DNA of 64,000 nt from Bacteroidales bacterium (lineage in GTDB: Bacteria > Bacteroidota > Bacteroidia > Bacteroidales > 4484-276). The position numbers and the translations under genes are program-made. Positions 52,945 to 63,900 of this stretch are shown here, piece after piece (position 1 is the first letter of the stretch; each line of letters opens with the position of its first letter). Where the stretch lies: assembly GCA_035647615.1 (NCBI GenBank), contig DASRND010000019.1, positions 1 to 64,000 on the forward strand. The letters run 5' to 3'. Under the pieces are notes generated by a model, which was given only the letters and a program-made list of their open reading frames with translations, was not told the origin of the DNA and ran no database searches.

Positions 52945-54111
52945 ATGATGGAAAAAGAGAAATTTAAAACCGGTAGCGTGCTTACCATTTCGGGGGCACA
53001 TCTCCTTCACGACACCTACTCGGCGTTTTTGGCTCCCCTGCTGCCGCTGCTCATCTCCAGGCTGGGACTCTCCTTTACCATGGCGGGCGTTCTCAACGTA
53101 GTCAACCGGGTGCCCATGCTGCTGAATCCGTTTATCGGACTGCTTGCCGACAGGATTCAGATGCGTTATCTGGTGATCTTCACACCTTTTATTACTGCCA
53201 TCTGCGCCAGCTTTATGGGTGCAGCCCCCAACGTGACGCTCCTCATTGTTCTGGTATTTGTGATGGGCATCAGCGCGGCATTGTTTCATGTGCCGTCGCC
53301 GGTGATGGTGCGCCGTGTTTCGGGCGCGTATGTGGGGCGCGGGATGAGTTTTTATATGTTTGGCGGCGAGGTGGCGCGCACCATCGGACCGATGGTGATA
53401 CTCGGAGCTGTCTCGCTGTGGGGATTATCCAACACCTGGAAGCTTATCCCCGTTTCGGCATTCTTTACTCTATTTTTGTATTTCCTGCTGCGCGACATCA
53501 AGATTTCGGAAGTGATGCAGCACAGCCATGAAGAGGCTAATGCCGGCATCACACTTCGCCGTTACTGGCCATTTCTGGTGATGCTCGCAGGTTTTCTGGC
53601 TTTTAGCGCTTTGCTGAAGTCGGCTGTCACAGCATTTCTTCCCACCTACCTCACCGACCAGGGCGCCACCTTATGGTATGGCGGTTTTGCACTGGTGGCG
53701 CTCGAAGCATCCGGAGCGGCAGGCACCCTTTTGGCCGGCACCCTCTCCGACAGGATTGGCCGCAAAACCACACTGGTAACCGCCACGGTGGTGACGCCCA
53801 TCGTATTTTGGTTTTTTGTGCATTCTTCTGCCTCCTGGCAGTTTCCGCTGCTGATCCTTTTGGGATTTTTTCTTTTCGCCAGTGGTCCTGTGGTGCTTGC
53901 CATGGTGCAGGACCTGGGCAGCGACCGCCCTGCTTTCCTCAACGGCATCTACATGACCATCAGCTTTTTCTTTGGCTCCCTTGCCGTGCTGCTCATCGGC
54001 TTCTTTGGCGATCTCAGCGGACTGCAATGGAGCTATAACCTGGTGTCGTATCTTGCCTTCCTGGCAATCCCTTTTTCGGTGTTGATTTTTAAATACAGCG
54101 GACAGAAATGA
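52945..54111 (+). CDS. MFS transporter (Fsr-like fosmidomycin resistance type)
   Basis: A 388-aa twelve-helix major facilitator. From the tandem ATGs at 52945 and 52948 it starts near MEKEKFKTGSVLTISGAHLL, with GAHLLHDTYSAFLAPLLPLL as the first helix region, similar to the Fsr subfamily (GHFLND). The loop 2-3 signature is GLLADRIQMRYLV, the FHVPSPVMVRRVSG motif matches the FHP-x-ASR-like region of Fsr, and the C-terminal half has GTLSDRIGRKTTLV. It probably exports a small anionic or drug-like compound. It follows the repeat region and has no operon partner. Confidence 0.88.
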   Translation: MMEKEKFKTGSVLTISGAHLLHDTYSAFLAPLLPLLISRLGLSFTMAGVLNVVNRVPMLLNPFIGLLADRIQMRYLVIFTPFITAICASFMGAAPNVTLLIVLVFVMGISAALFHVPSPVMVRRVSGAYVGRGMSFYMFGGEVARTIGPMVILGAVSLWGLSNTWKLIPVSAFFTLFLYFLLRDIKISEVMQHSHEEANAGITLRRYWPFLVMLAGFLAFSALLKSAVTAFLPTYLTDQGATLWYGGFALVALEASGAAGTLLAGTLSDRIGRKTTLVTATVVTPIVFWFFVHSSASWQFPLLILLGFFLFASGPVVLAMVQDLGSDRPAFLNGIYMTISFFFGSLAVLLIGFFGDLSGLQWSYNLVSYLAFLAIPFSVLIFKYSGQK

Positions 54112-54706
54112 GAGGGGGTGCCAGCGTTTTTTTTACATCTGCTCGTTAAACCGCATAAATAAAACAGGAAAGAGTGAAATGCTTGATAATCTGCAATCAA
54201 TGGGTACCGATGCTATGGAGTGAAGGCCGCACCTTCTGTAAAATGCCGGTGCCTGGCGTGAAGCTAACAGACTGATAACTAAAATGCCACGTAGCCCATT
54301 CGTCCTTTTGTGTGGAGGCTGGCGGCAGGTTTGTAAAGCGGAAATTGCTTCATACACAAAAACAGGGGGTTCATACACGAAACCATGTCGCTCATACAAT
54401 AAGAGACGGGTTTCTATTTTTGTATTATTTAACTTTTTACTTTTACGAAAATTTTGTGGGGGGAATCCATCAAAGTTTTAACATTATAGTGAGTTACCCA
54501 AGTTATTAACTTGATCCTGTTGTATGAAAAAACCTGTCTTTACTTCTCTCTCTTCACCATCTGTAACGAGTTTACCTGCCTCTGCCAGTGTGCTATCGGG
54601 GTGTTCCCAGGGGCAGCCCTTTCTCTTCTGACACACTCTCGTACAGTTTGATTTAGCGAAGAAGCATTAGGCTTCTTATTTTCCGGGTCCAAAAAAATTA
54701 ACGGAC
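54112..54706. other. Intergenic region before the giant secreted protein
   Basis: About 600 bases of AT-rich and mixed sequence; short frames have no signature. An agaagc-attag-gcttct hairpin is near 54659-54675, without a T-run of note. Promoters of the small frame at 54707 or the giant gene may lie here; no TAnnTTTG box is clear. Confidence 0.4.
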
Positions 54707-54850
54707 ATGTTGTTATTTACCATCCTTCTGTTTGTAGTGAGCGCCGCAGTAGTAGCGCTCTTCCACCGTGCTGATGTGCGGCGTAAACAGCGGCAAGGCC
54801 GGCAGCGCTTCCGTTCAGCCGACCACGCCGCATCCTTCAACCAGCAATAA
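54707..54850 (+). CDS. Possible small membrane protein, 47 aa
   Basis: An ATG at 54707 opens 47 codons to a TAA at 54848-54850. The product has one N-terminal hydrophobic helix (MLLFTILLFVVSAAVVALFH) and a basic tail (RRKQRQGRQRFR). The sequence is more GC-rich than the next gene. Its arrangement as a membrane-anchored basic peptide is plausible, but nothing confirms that it is translated. Confidence 0.4.
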   Translation: MLLFTILLFVVSAAVVALFHRADVRRKQRQGRQRFRSADHAASFNQQ

Positions 54851-54916
54851 ATTTATCGTTCTCAATCATAATACTAATTACAAAATTTTAAATGTATCAC
54901 TAAAAACTAACGAGTT

Positions 54917-57900
54917 ATGAAAAAATTTACACTTTTAATTGCATTGATGGCCTTTGTGGGCTTTAGTGCGTTTGGACAGGAAACAATTAGTACCAGTCCT
55001 CCTTTAGATGGAGGGGGATCTGGAACCGTTACTATTTGTAAAGGTGGAACCGTTAATCTCACTGTGCATGGCAGCAAAGCTGGGAAAGACTATTATTTCG
55101 CACCTGGAAATGGTGACAATCAAGGGCCAACAGCTGGAATTGGGGGTAATATTGGCTTTTCATACACCTACAATTCATCTGGTACTTTTAATGCTAGTGT
55201 TAGCGGTTTTAATAACCCTCCTCCAGGCGGCTTTATTAATTTGGCTTTTACCGTTAAGGTAGAAGCCGATCCCATCGCACCTACTATGACCAAAGATCCA
55301 ATCGATGAGTCTGTATGTGCTGGAACAAATGTTTCTGCAACAATAGTAGCAGGATCAGGTGGGGTTTCTGGATGTAGTGACACTTATGAATACAGTACAA
55401 ATGGGGGCTCAAGCTGGAGTACTTACACTTCAGGGCAAAGTATTTCTACTACCGATCTTTCAGGAACTAATATTGTTCAGGTGAAAGCCTGGCGTGCGCA
55501 CCCTGATGGATTAGGATGTATGTCGGAAGAAGTTTCCGTTTCCTGGACGGTAAACCCACTCCCAACACTCGGTAGCGTAACTTTAACACCGGTGTGTGCA
55601 GGCAATAAAGCAACCATGACATTAACAGGGCTTCCGCTGAATGTTAATGGCAAAGCATCTTATGTAATTAAAACCGGTGGTGGTAATTTCGTTTTTGATG
55701 GAGACATTGAAGACAATACTGGCGAAGAGGGTGAAGTTAGCTATGAAATACCTATTGACTTGGTGGTCGGCTATAATGGTTATGTTATTCAAATAACTAA
55801 ACTTGAAATAACGGCTACAGGATGCACTAAAGAATTTACCAATAAAAATGCAACCGTTGTGGTAAAGGCTAAGCCAACAGCTACTCTTGACAAAACAGAT
55901 GCTACATGCTATCAAGACAATGGAGAGATAAGAATTACAAACCCGACAGGTGGATTCGAAGATCATGAGTATTCCATTGGAGATGGGTGGCAAACATCAG
56001 GTACTTTTTCAAATCTTGAACCCAACACCTATGTTGTTAGTATACGAACTACTGAAGCCGGATGTGAAAAGGTAATAGATAATGCCTGTGAGATTTCTAA
56101 TCTTGCAGGTCCGGCACTCGCAGCAGTAAACGCCGCTGGCGATAAAGTAGCAATGCAAACAGCCCTTGAGGATGTACATTTATGTATTGATAATTATGTT
56201 GATTATAATACACTTGTCTCTGCCCGTAAAACTGCCGTTGCCCAGGATATGCTCGAAAATCGTCTAGCTATTACGGGATATGAAAGCATTGTCGATGTAA
56301 AAACGCTTTTTGATGATCTGGTAACCTTTAGGCTGGCAGTTCAGGTAGCTGTTGACAACGCCAACAACGGCGATTTCACTTTTCAAAATTTGCAGGCTGT
56401 GAAAGATGCTTGGGCAAAGTTTGAAGACATGAAAATTAATGGAGTAGTAACTTCTCATCAGAACCTTGCAGATCTACAGACCTTCATTGATGCACTCGGT
56501 AATATGGTATCAGGACGCTTCACTGCACTAAGAACTGACCTTAAAGACAATGGTGCTTATGGCAGTTTCACGAACATGTACGGTATGCTAACTAAATTGG
56601 CCGATTTCCGTTTTGCCGTGGGTAAAGCTGTGGATCACGCCAATACCGGTAATTTTGAAATTGCGGATTTGCAGGCTGTATATACAGCTTTGATTCCCCT
56701 TAAAAATGGAGGAAAGTTAATTAATGGCAATACGATTCCAGAGGACTTTTACGGTATTCCGGCCTTAGTTACTGATCTTGAAGAATTGGTATCCGGACGC
56801 TTCGATGCACTGGTAGCTGACCTTGCAGCTAATGCCCCTGTTCCTGGCGGTTATCCCAGTTTCACGAACATGTACGGTATGCTAACTAAATTAGCCGATT
56901 TCCGCTTTGCTGCGGCTATAGCAGTTACCAACGCTAACAACGGCGATTTCATTGTTCAAGATTTGACGGATGTGAATGCCGCTTTGGGCTTACTTGTTGG
57001 CAAATCAGTTAGTGGACACATAATTGAATTAACTGAAATTCAAGCTGCAAATGCTTTTATTATCGAACTCAATAATATGGTTTCCGGACGCTTCACAGCT
57101 CTGGTAGCTGACCTTAAAGCCAATGGTGTTTATGGCAGCTTCACGCAAATGTCGACAATGCTTTATCCTTTGGCTCAGTTTCGCTTTGCTGCGGCTATAG
57201 CAGTTAGCCACGCCAACAGCGGCGATTTCATTGTTCAAGATTTGACGGATGTGAATACAGCTTTGGGCTTACTTGTTGGCAAATCAGTTAGTGGACACCT
57301 AATTGACGAGACTGAAATTCAAGATGCACAGATTTTTATTGATTATCTTGGTGCACTCAATACTGCGGCTCCCGGACGTTTTGCTGCCCTGGTAGCCGAC
57401 CTTAAAGCCAATGGCTCTTATGGTAGCTTCGAGCAAATGTCGGGGATGCTTTATCTTTTGGCCAACGTGCGATTTACCATTCAGGATGTTATGACTGCTG
57501 TAGTAAACCCTGGAGGTCTTACAGCCGCCGACTTCAGTAGTTCTACGGGTAAAATGGTTCTTGTAGGTGATGCATTTTGTGCTTTACCTACTGGTACATC
57601 CATCAGCGGAGAGGTTGTTACCTGTGCTGAAGTGAACGCGGCGTTTGCGTTTTTCAATGCTATGGATACGCCCACAAAAGATTTCATCCTTGCAGACGTT
57701 AACGGCAAGACCTATGGCTCATTCACTCAATTGCTTTTAGCCATTCAAGCTACTTACAACGCATTGCCGGTAGTAAACATTTCAACTACACCTAACCTGC
57801 GTTACGCTACCATACAGGGAGCTATTGATTCAGACGAGACAACGGATGGTCATACCATTACCGTGGCCTCGGGTACTTACACCGAAAATGTAACCATCAA

Positions 57901-60900
57901 TAAGCCTAACCTGACGCTAAAGTCTGTTGATGGCCGCGATGTTACTTTCATTAAAAACCCTTTAGTAAATCTAGAAACTCCCGGTATTTCGGTGGTTAAG
58001 AATATGGGAACTGTAACTGTTGACGGCTTTACCGTGGATGGTTTCCGATTAGGAATCAACCAGTCAAGGGCCAATGGTGTAGGAACTACCTTCATTGTTA
58101 AAAATAACAAGGTTATTCCTGAGAATAGCATTTATATGCGAACTGGCATCCAGGTAACCGGCGTAGCTTCACAGGTAACTGGTAACTATGTTGTTGGCGC
58201 TCCACTTACAAATGATTGGGCAAGTACCGCCATAGGTGTGATTGATACTAAAAACGTTTTAGTAGAAGATAACACGATTGATGGCCCTGCAGACCTTGGA
58301 ATCAATGTGATGAATGTTGCTGTTGACTATGTTGAAAATATTATCATCAAGGATAATCTAGTTACTGACGCCGGGCAAAGCATTCGCATTAGTGGTTGGC
58401 CGAGTACTCTAACTAAAGAAGTTAAGAACATCACAATTACAGGCAATACCCTAAAGAATAGTCCCATAAGTGGTGGTATCGTAACGCAAGATGTGAGTTT
58501 AAATGGTCTTACCGTCACTGGAAATACCATCACAGGACATGCATTGCATGCAGTGAATTTTATAAACGATGGAACAATAGTAACAGAATTGGGTGGTGAT
58601 ATCAAGATCGACAACAACACGTTTGGTAGCAATGGGTCTGACATTTATAATGGTACCGATCATATTATCGACGCCACCTGTAACTGGTGGGGTACTACCG
58701 ACTATTCGACTATCTATGATAATGTAGAAGGCAATGTTTTGTATGTGCCTTATCTTTCTGAAGAAAGTGCCACATGCACAGGCAGCACGGCTATACCCAA
58801 CAATGTAACCCTTACTTACACCCCTGCCAACCAAGGTATTCTGCTTAAATTTGGTGTAGCTAATAATGCCATGGAGTTGAGGCCAGCTCCTGGCTTGGAA
58901 ATAGACCCTTTTTCGACTGCTAACCTTGGCGAAGTTGGTCTGCGCTACCAGGCTTTAGCTGATGCCTTGGCAGGCTCAGATGAGGATGCCATCACGGCAG
59001 CAGCCCTCGCCATCGGTGATGATATCATCTGTGAGTATTATTATATGAACGGACTTACAAAAGTTCCCCTACAAACTGACAATAATAACCCGCTGGTAAA
59101 AAGTAAATACTGGGCTGGATATTTAGTGAAAGATGATATAGCTAACACAAATTATCCGGATTGGTTTTATAATCCGCAGCTTACCCTAATAGAAAAGGGT
59201 AGCAGCTACCGCACCCATACAAATACGGGAACTGTGGTAGGTGATGGCTGGCTTAATGCCGTTTTAGGACGCGAAATGAGTGTAGATGTTACCTTTATCA
59301 ACAATGGAAGAATTGAAATGGTGACTAAGACTGTACCAATCGACCGTGGCCCTGTAAATGTTTACAATGGTGATCCTGCCGTTTCTGGAATCTGGGTAAG
59401 CAGCCATACAACTATCCAGGATGCTATTTCTGTAAGTACAACATTGGATAATTACTTTGTTGTGGCAGATGCAGGCATTTATGAGGAATTAATCATCATT
59501 GATAAACCGCTTACACTGCGTGGACCTAACTTTGAGAAAACCGGGTTTGACGAGTTACGTGATCCATTGTCAGAAGCAATATTAACCTTCCCTGATGGCA
59601 TTACTGTAATGGAACCAGCTTTAATAACGGTTAGTTCTGGTGTGAATAACGTAACCATTGAAGGCTTTGATATTAAAGACAAAGACTATCTGATTGGACA
59701 AATACCTTATCTTATTCATACATTCAAAGCAAATGATCTGACTGTAAGAAATAATAGAATGTATGGCGGTGATGTACAGTTGTATGTTTTAACCGGAACT
59801 GCCGTCGCAGACTTTAGAACCGGTCTTTTGGTTGAAGGAAACTATATGAATAGCGGTCCATTTGTTAATAGCGTTTTAAACAGAGGGATCTATGTTCAGG
59901 CTACTGCCGGAACCGTTCAAAATAACCAAATTGTAAATGCAAACATTGGTGTTCAAATTATGCCTTATGGTCACGCTACCGGAGGTGAGGTTAAAAACAA
60001 TATTATTTCAGCTAACGAGGTTGGCCTTTATCACAATGGGCAGGCAAAAGGTGCCGGCACCTGGACCTGGTCGAACAATACAGTGACTATTGCTGATAAT
60101 GATCACCAAGGATTGAAGGCTCAGGTTAAAAATCCCCGCCCTTACATGCCTAAAGTTATCTTCAACGGTATATGTGTTACTAATTTTGGCTCAGCGGGTA
60201 CTGGAAGTGCACCGGCAGTATTTTTTACCAATAACTCATTTGATGGAGCGAAAGGAATCAACTTACATATAAGCGGATCTATGGGTGTTAACCTTCAGGC
60301 TTCTTATGGTACCGGGACAGTAATCGTCACTGAAAATAGTTTTACAAATACTACTGGTCGGTTTATTTACAATCAAGCTAATTATGATATTCAAGCCACC
60401 TGCAACTGGTGGGGTAGAACAGATGTAAGCAACGAGTTCTGGTTGTTCGGTGGCGCTGTCTATTCGCCATGGCTGGAAAGTGCAGGTACACAAAATAATC
60501 CAGGATTTACACCTGATGCAGGAAGTTGTGGTGGTACTCCGGTAGTAATTGCTTCGGCTGTTGCTGATAATATTACTTGCGGTGAAACCACAGGTTCTAT
60601 TCTGGTAACTTTCAGCGGAGGCACGGCACCTTATACTGTTGCTTGGGGAGCCTTCTCTGCCACTGGTGTCGCCTTAAGCCCATACACACTTGAAGGACTT
60701 GCTGTAGGCACCAATCAGATAAAGGTTACTGATGTTTATGGAAATTTGGCAACATTTAGCCCGGCAGTTGCCATTCAATCTCTGCCTGTAACATTGAAAG
60801 ATGGTTCTTCCAACTTCAAGGGATACTACGCCACTATCCAGGCTGCAATTAATGCTGCTACTGCTGGTGATGTAATTGATGTATGTGCCGGAACCTATGA

Positions 60901-63900
60901 GGAATTAATCGTCATTGACAAACCGCTGACACTGCGCGGCCCTAACTTTGGGAATACCGGTTACGGTACACGTGTAGCAGAAGCAATACTAACATTCCCT
61001 GATGACCTTCCCGTTACGGTATATCCAGCTGTAGCTGCTGAACCATCTGTTATAACGGTTAACGCTAATGTGCACGGAGTAACCATTGAAGGATTTACAA
61101 TTCAAGACAAAGACTATCTGATTAGAGAAATACCCTATCTTATTCAAACATTCAAAGTAAATGATTTGACTGTAAGAAACAATAGAATGTTTGGTAGCGA
61201 TGCCCCTTTGATGATATTAACTAATAGTACGTCAATATTCCAAACCGGTCTTTTGGTTGAGGGGAATTTTATGGATTGCGGTCCATTTGTGAATAGCCAA
61301 TACAACAGAGGGATGTACATTCAGGCTACTGCCGGAACTATTCGCAATAATCAGGTACTAAATACAAATGTTGGTATTCAAATTTTGCATTATGGTAACC
61401 CTACCGGAGGTGTTGTTGAAAACAATACAGTTTCTGCTGGCGCAATTGGACTTTATCATAATGGTCACGCAAAAGGAGCCGGCTCTTGGACATGGTCGGG
61501 TAATACAGTTACTTCTGCTGAAAATGAACGCACAGGATTGCAAGCTCAAGTTAACTTACCCCAAGTTTTTGTGGGTGGTGAATTCAGAGGTATAGAGATG
61601 ATTAATTTTGGTGTTTCGGGTAAAGGAAACGCTCCGGTAGTAAATTTCAATAATAACTCAATTGATGGAACAATCGTTAGCAGTCCATTTGTAACTTCTG
61701 CTGAAGGTCTTAGAGTTATGAATAATTATGGTACTGGGACAGCGACCTTAACTGGGAATAGTTTTACAAATGTAAAATATGGTATTAGGAATGCAACTAC
61801 TTGTAATATTCAAGCCACCTGCAACTGGTGGGGTACTGATACATACTCAGGCATTTACAGCAAGGTAAGTGGCCCCGCAGTGTATGTGCCTTATCTTACT
61901 TCCAACGATCTTAATGGTGACTGCGACGGCCCCCATGCTAAGATAGCCGGTTTAGCGATTAACTATACTGCAGCTTCAGAAAATGTGGTAGTAACTTTTG
62001 GTTTAGAAGACAACTCAGCATTAATCTATCCTATTCCCGGGCTAACAGATCCCGGCGAAATAGCTGCAAAATATGGCGTATTAGCAGCAGCAATCGCAAC
62101 TGGTGTTCAGGCTGACATTACAGCCGCCGCGTTGAGTATTGGTGATGATATCATCACTGAATATTATTACAAGGAAGGTACTACCAAGAAGTATCTGAAA
62201 ACAGCAGGTGGAAATGACCTGGTGAAAAACAAATACTATGAAGGTTATTTGAGAAATACATCTACTACTCCTTCTTTAGGATATCCAAGCTTTTCACCTC
62301 CTATGTTCGAAGTGCCGATTGGTCCATACAGTACCAGCACCAACCCAAAAACTCAGGGTGGTACGGTGAACAACGGCTGGCTGAGCGCAGTGTATGGAAA
62401 AGACTTGTATGTTTCGGTAACACTGATACACAACGGAAAGGTTACCAATCTTGAGCAAAGTATTTTCATCCCCGCTGCTCCCATTGTAAATACAACTACC
62501 GGGTTGGGCTACATGCAGATTCAAACGGCCATTGATGCTTCAAACTCTACAATTTCTTCTCCTGAAACAATACAATTGGCTGCTAATTATACTTTTTTAG
62601 AGTCCGACATCACTATCAATAAAGACGGACTAACCTTAATAGGAGCAGGTGAGGAATATACATTTATTAATCCCGACCCGGCAAAGATTGATGGGCACGA
62701 TTGTACACCAACTGGCGGAACCGTACACCACGGAATTATTGTGGCTGCTGATAATGTTACAATAAAAGACCTTACCGTGGACGGTGGAACATTGACTCAG
62801 GGTTATCGTCAGGGTATTACTTCGTATTACTGGACAAATCTAAATTTCATCAATACGACAGTACAAGATGTTACCGTAACCAATATTTTCTACCGCGGCA
62901 TTGTCCTTAGAAGAAACAATGCTTTAACCTCAGGACATAAAGTCTTGGGAGCAACTGTTACAAATGGTGGATGTGGTAATCAAAGTTGGGCTATTCTTGG
63001 ATTTAATGTGGATGGTTTTGAAGTCAAAGGCTGTTACGTTGAAAACTGGTACCAAGGCATCGGATCGGGTAATTATACAGGTATTCCTTCTACTTGTGAT
63101 ATTCAAGATAACGAAGTAGTAGATGTTACATCCCAGGCCTACACCTTAACATCAAATGATGCAGTCAGTACTTTTAAAGGAAACACTGCAACGTTCAATA
63201 CAGCAAATACAGGAACAGGTCTTGTTACCTATCAGGATGATATGACGCTTACCGACAACACCTTTACAGGTGCCCAGGTAGGAATTTCTGTAGGGTATCA
63301 GACACTGGCAAAAGACAAGCTTGTAATTGGTGCTAATAATACAATTACAGGTTTATCACCAACCCTATCCGGTTCAGTAGGTATTCTTGCCAATGATGAA
63401 TCATGGGAAGGTGATGCCAGAAACTTTACAGTTAACGGAACCACTATTTCAGATTATGAAACTGGTATTCTAATTAAACCAGAAAATGGGATGACCTGCT
63501 CCGCTGATATTCTTAACAATACAATCAGCGCAAGTTTAGCGGGTATTAGTGTAAATGAAATTGAAACCAGTGCGACCAGCGGTCTTACTATCACTGGTAA
63601 TAACGTTACATTAACCAATCAGTTGTCAGGAGTAAATCCTACAATCGGGATTTCTTTGTCAAAAGTTACGGGTACTGCTGCTGCTGTAATTATCGGCAAT
63701 ACATTGGCAAATTCTTTCTATGGCTATCTTGTTTATAACCTAAATACAAGCCCGGCAACAACAATTACCGGAGGCACTATTAAGGGTATTATGCAAGGTG
63801 TAGCTGCAGTTAATCTCGATCCTGCCGGTTTAGTAGAACGTGCTCCATCTAATTTAGGTGTAAGCAATATGACAGTATCAGATTTTGCCGGCGCTCATGC

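Noticed and set aside
54284..54509. Overlapping 65-aa frames before the giant gene
   Set aside because: They have low-complexity, unlikely composition (tandem HTRNHVAHTIR) and no start context; judged chance frames.
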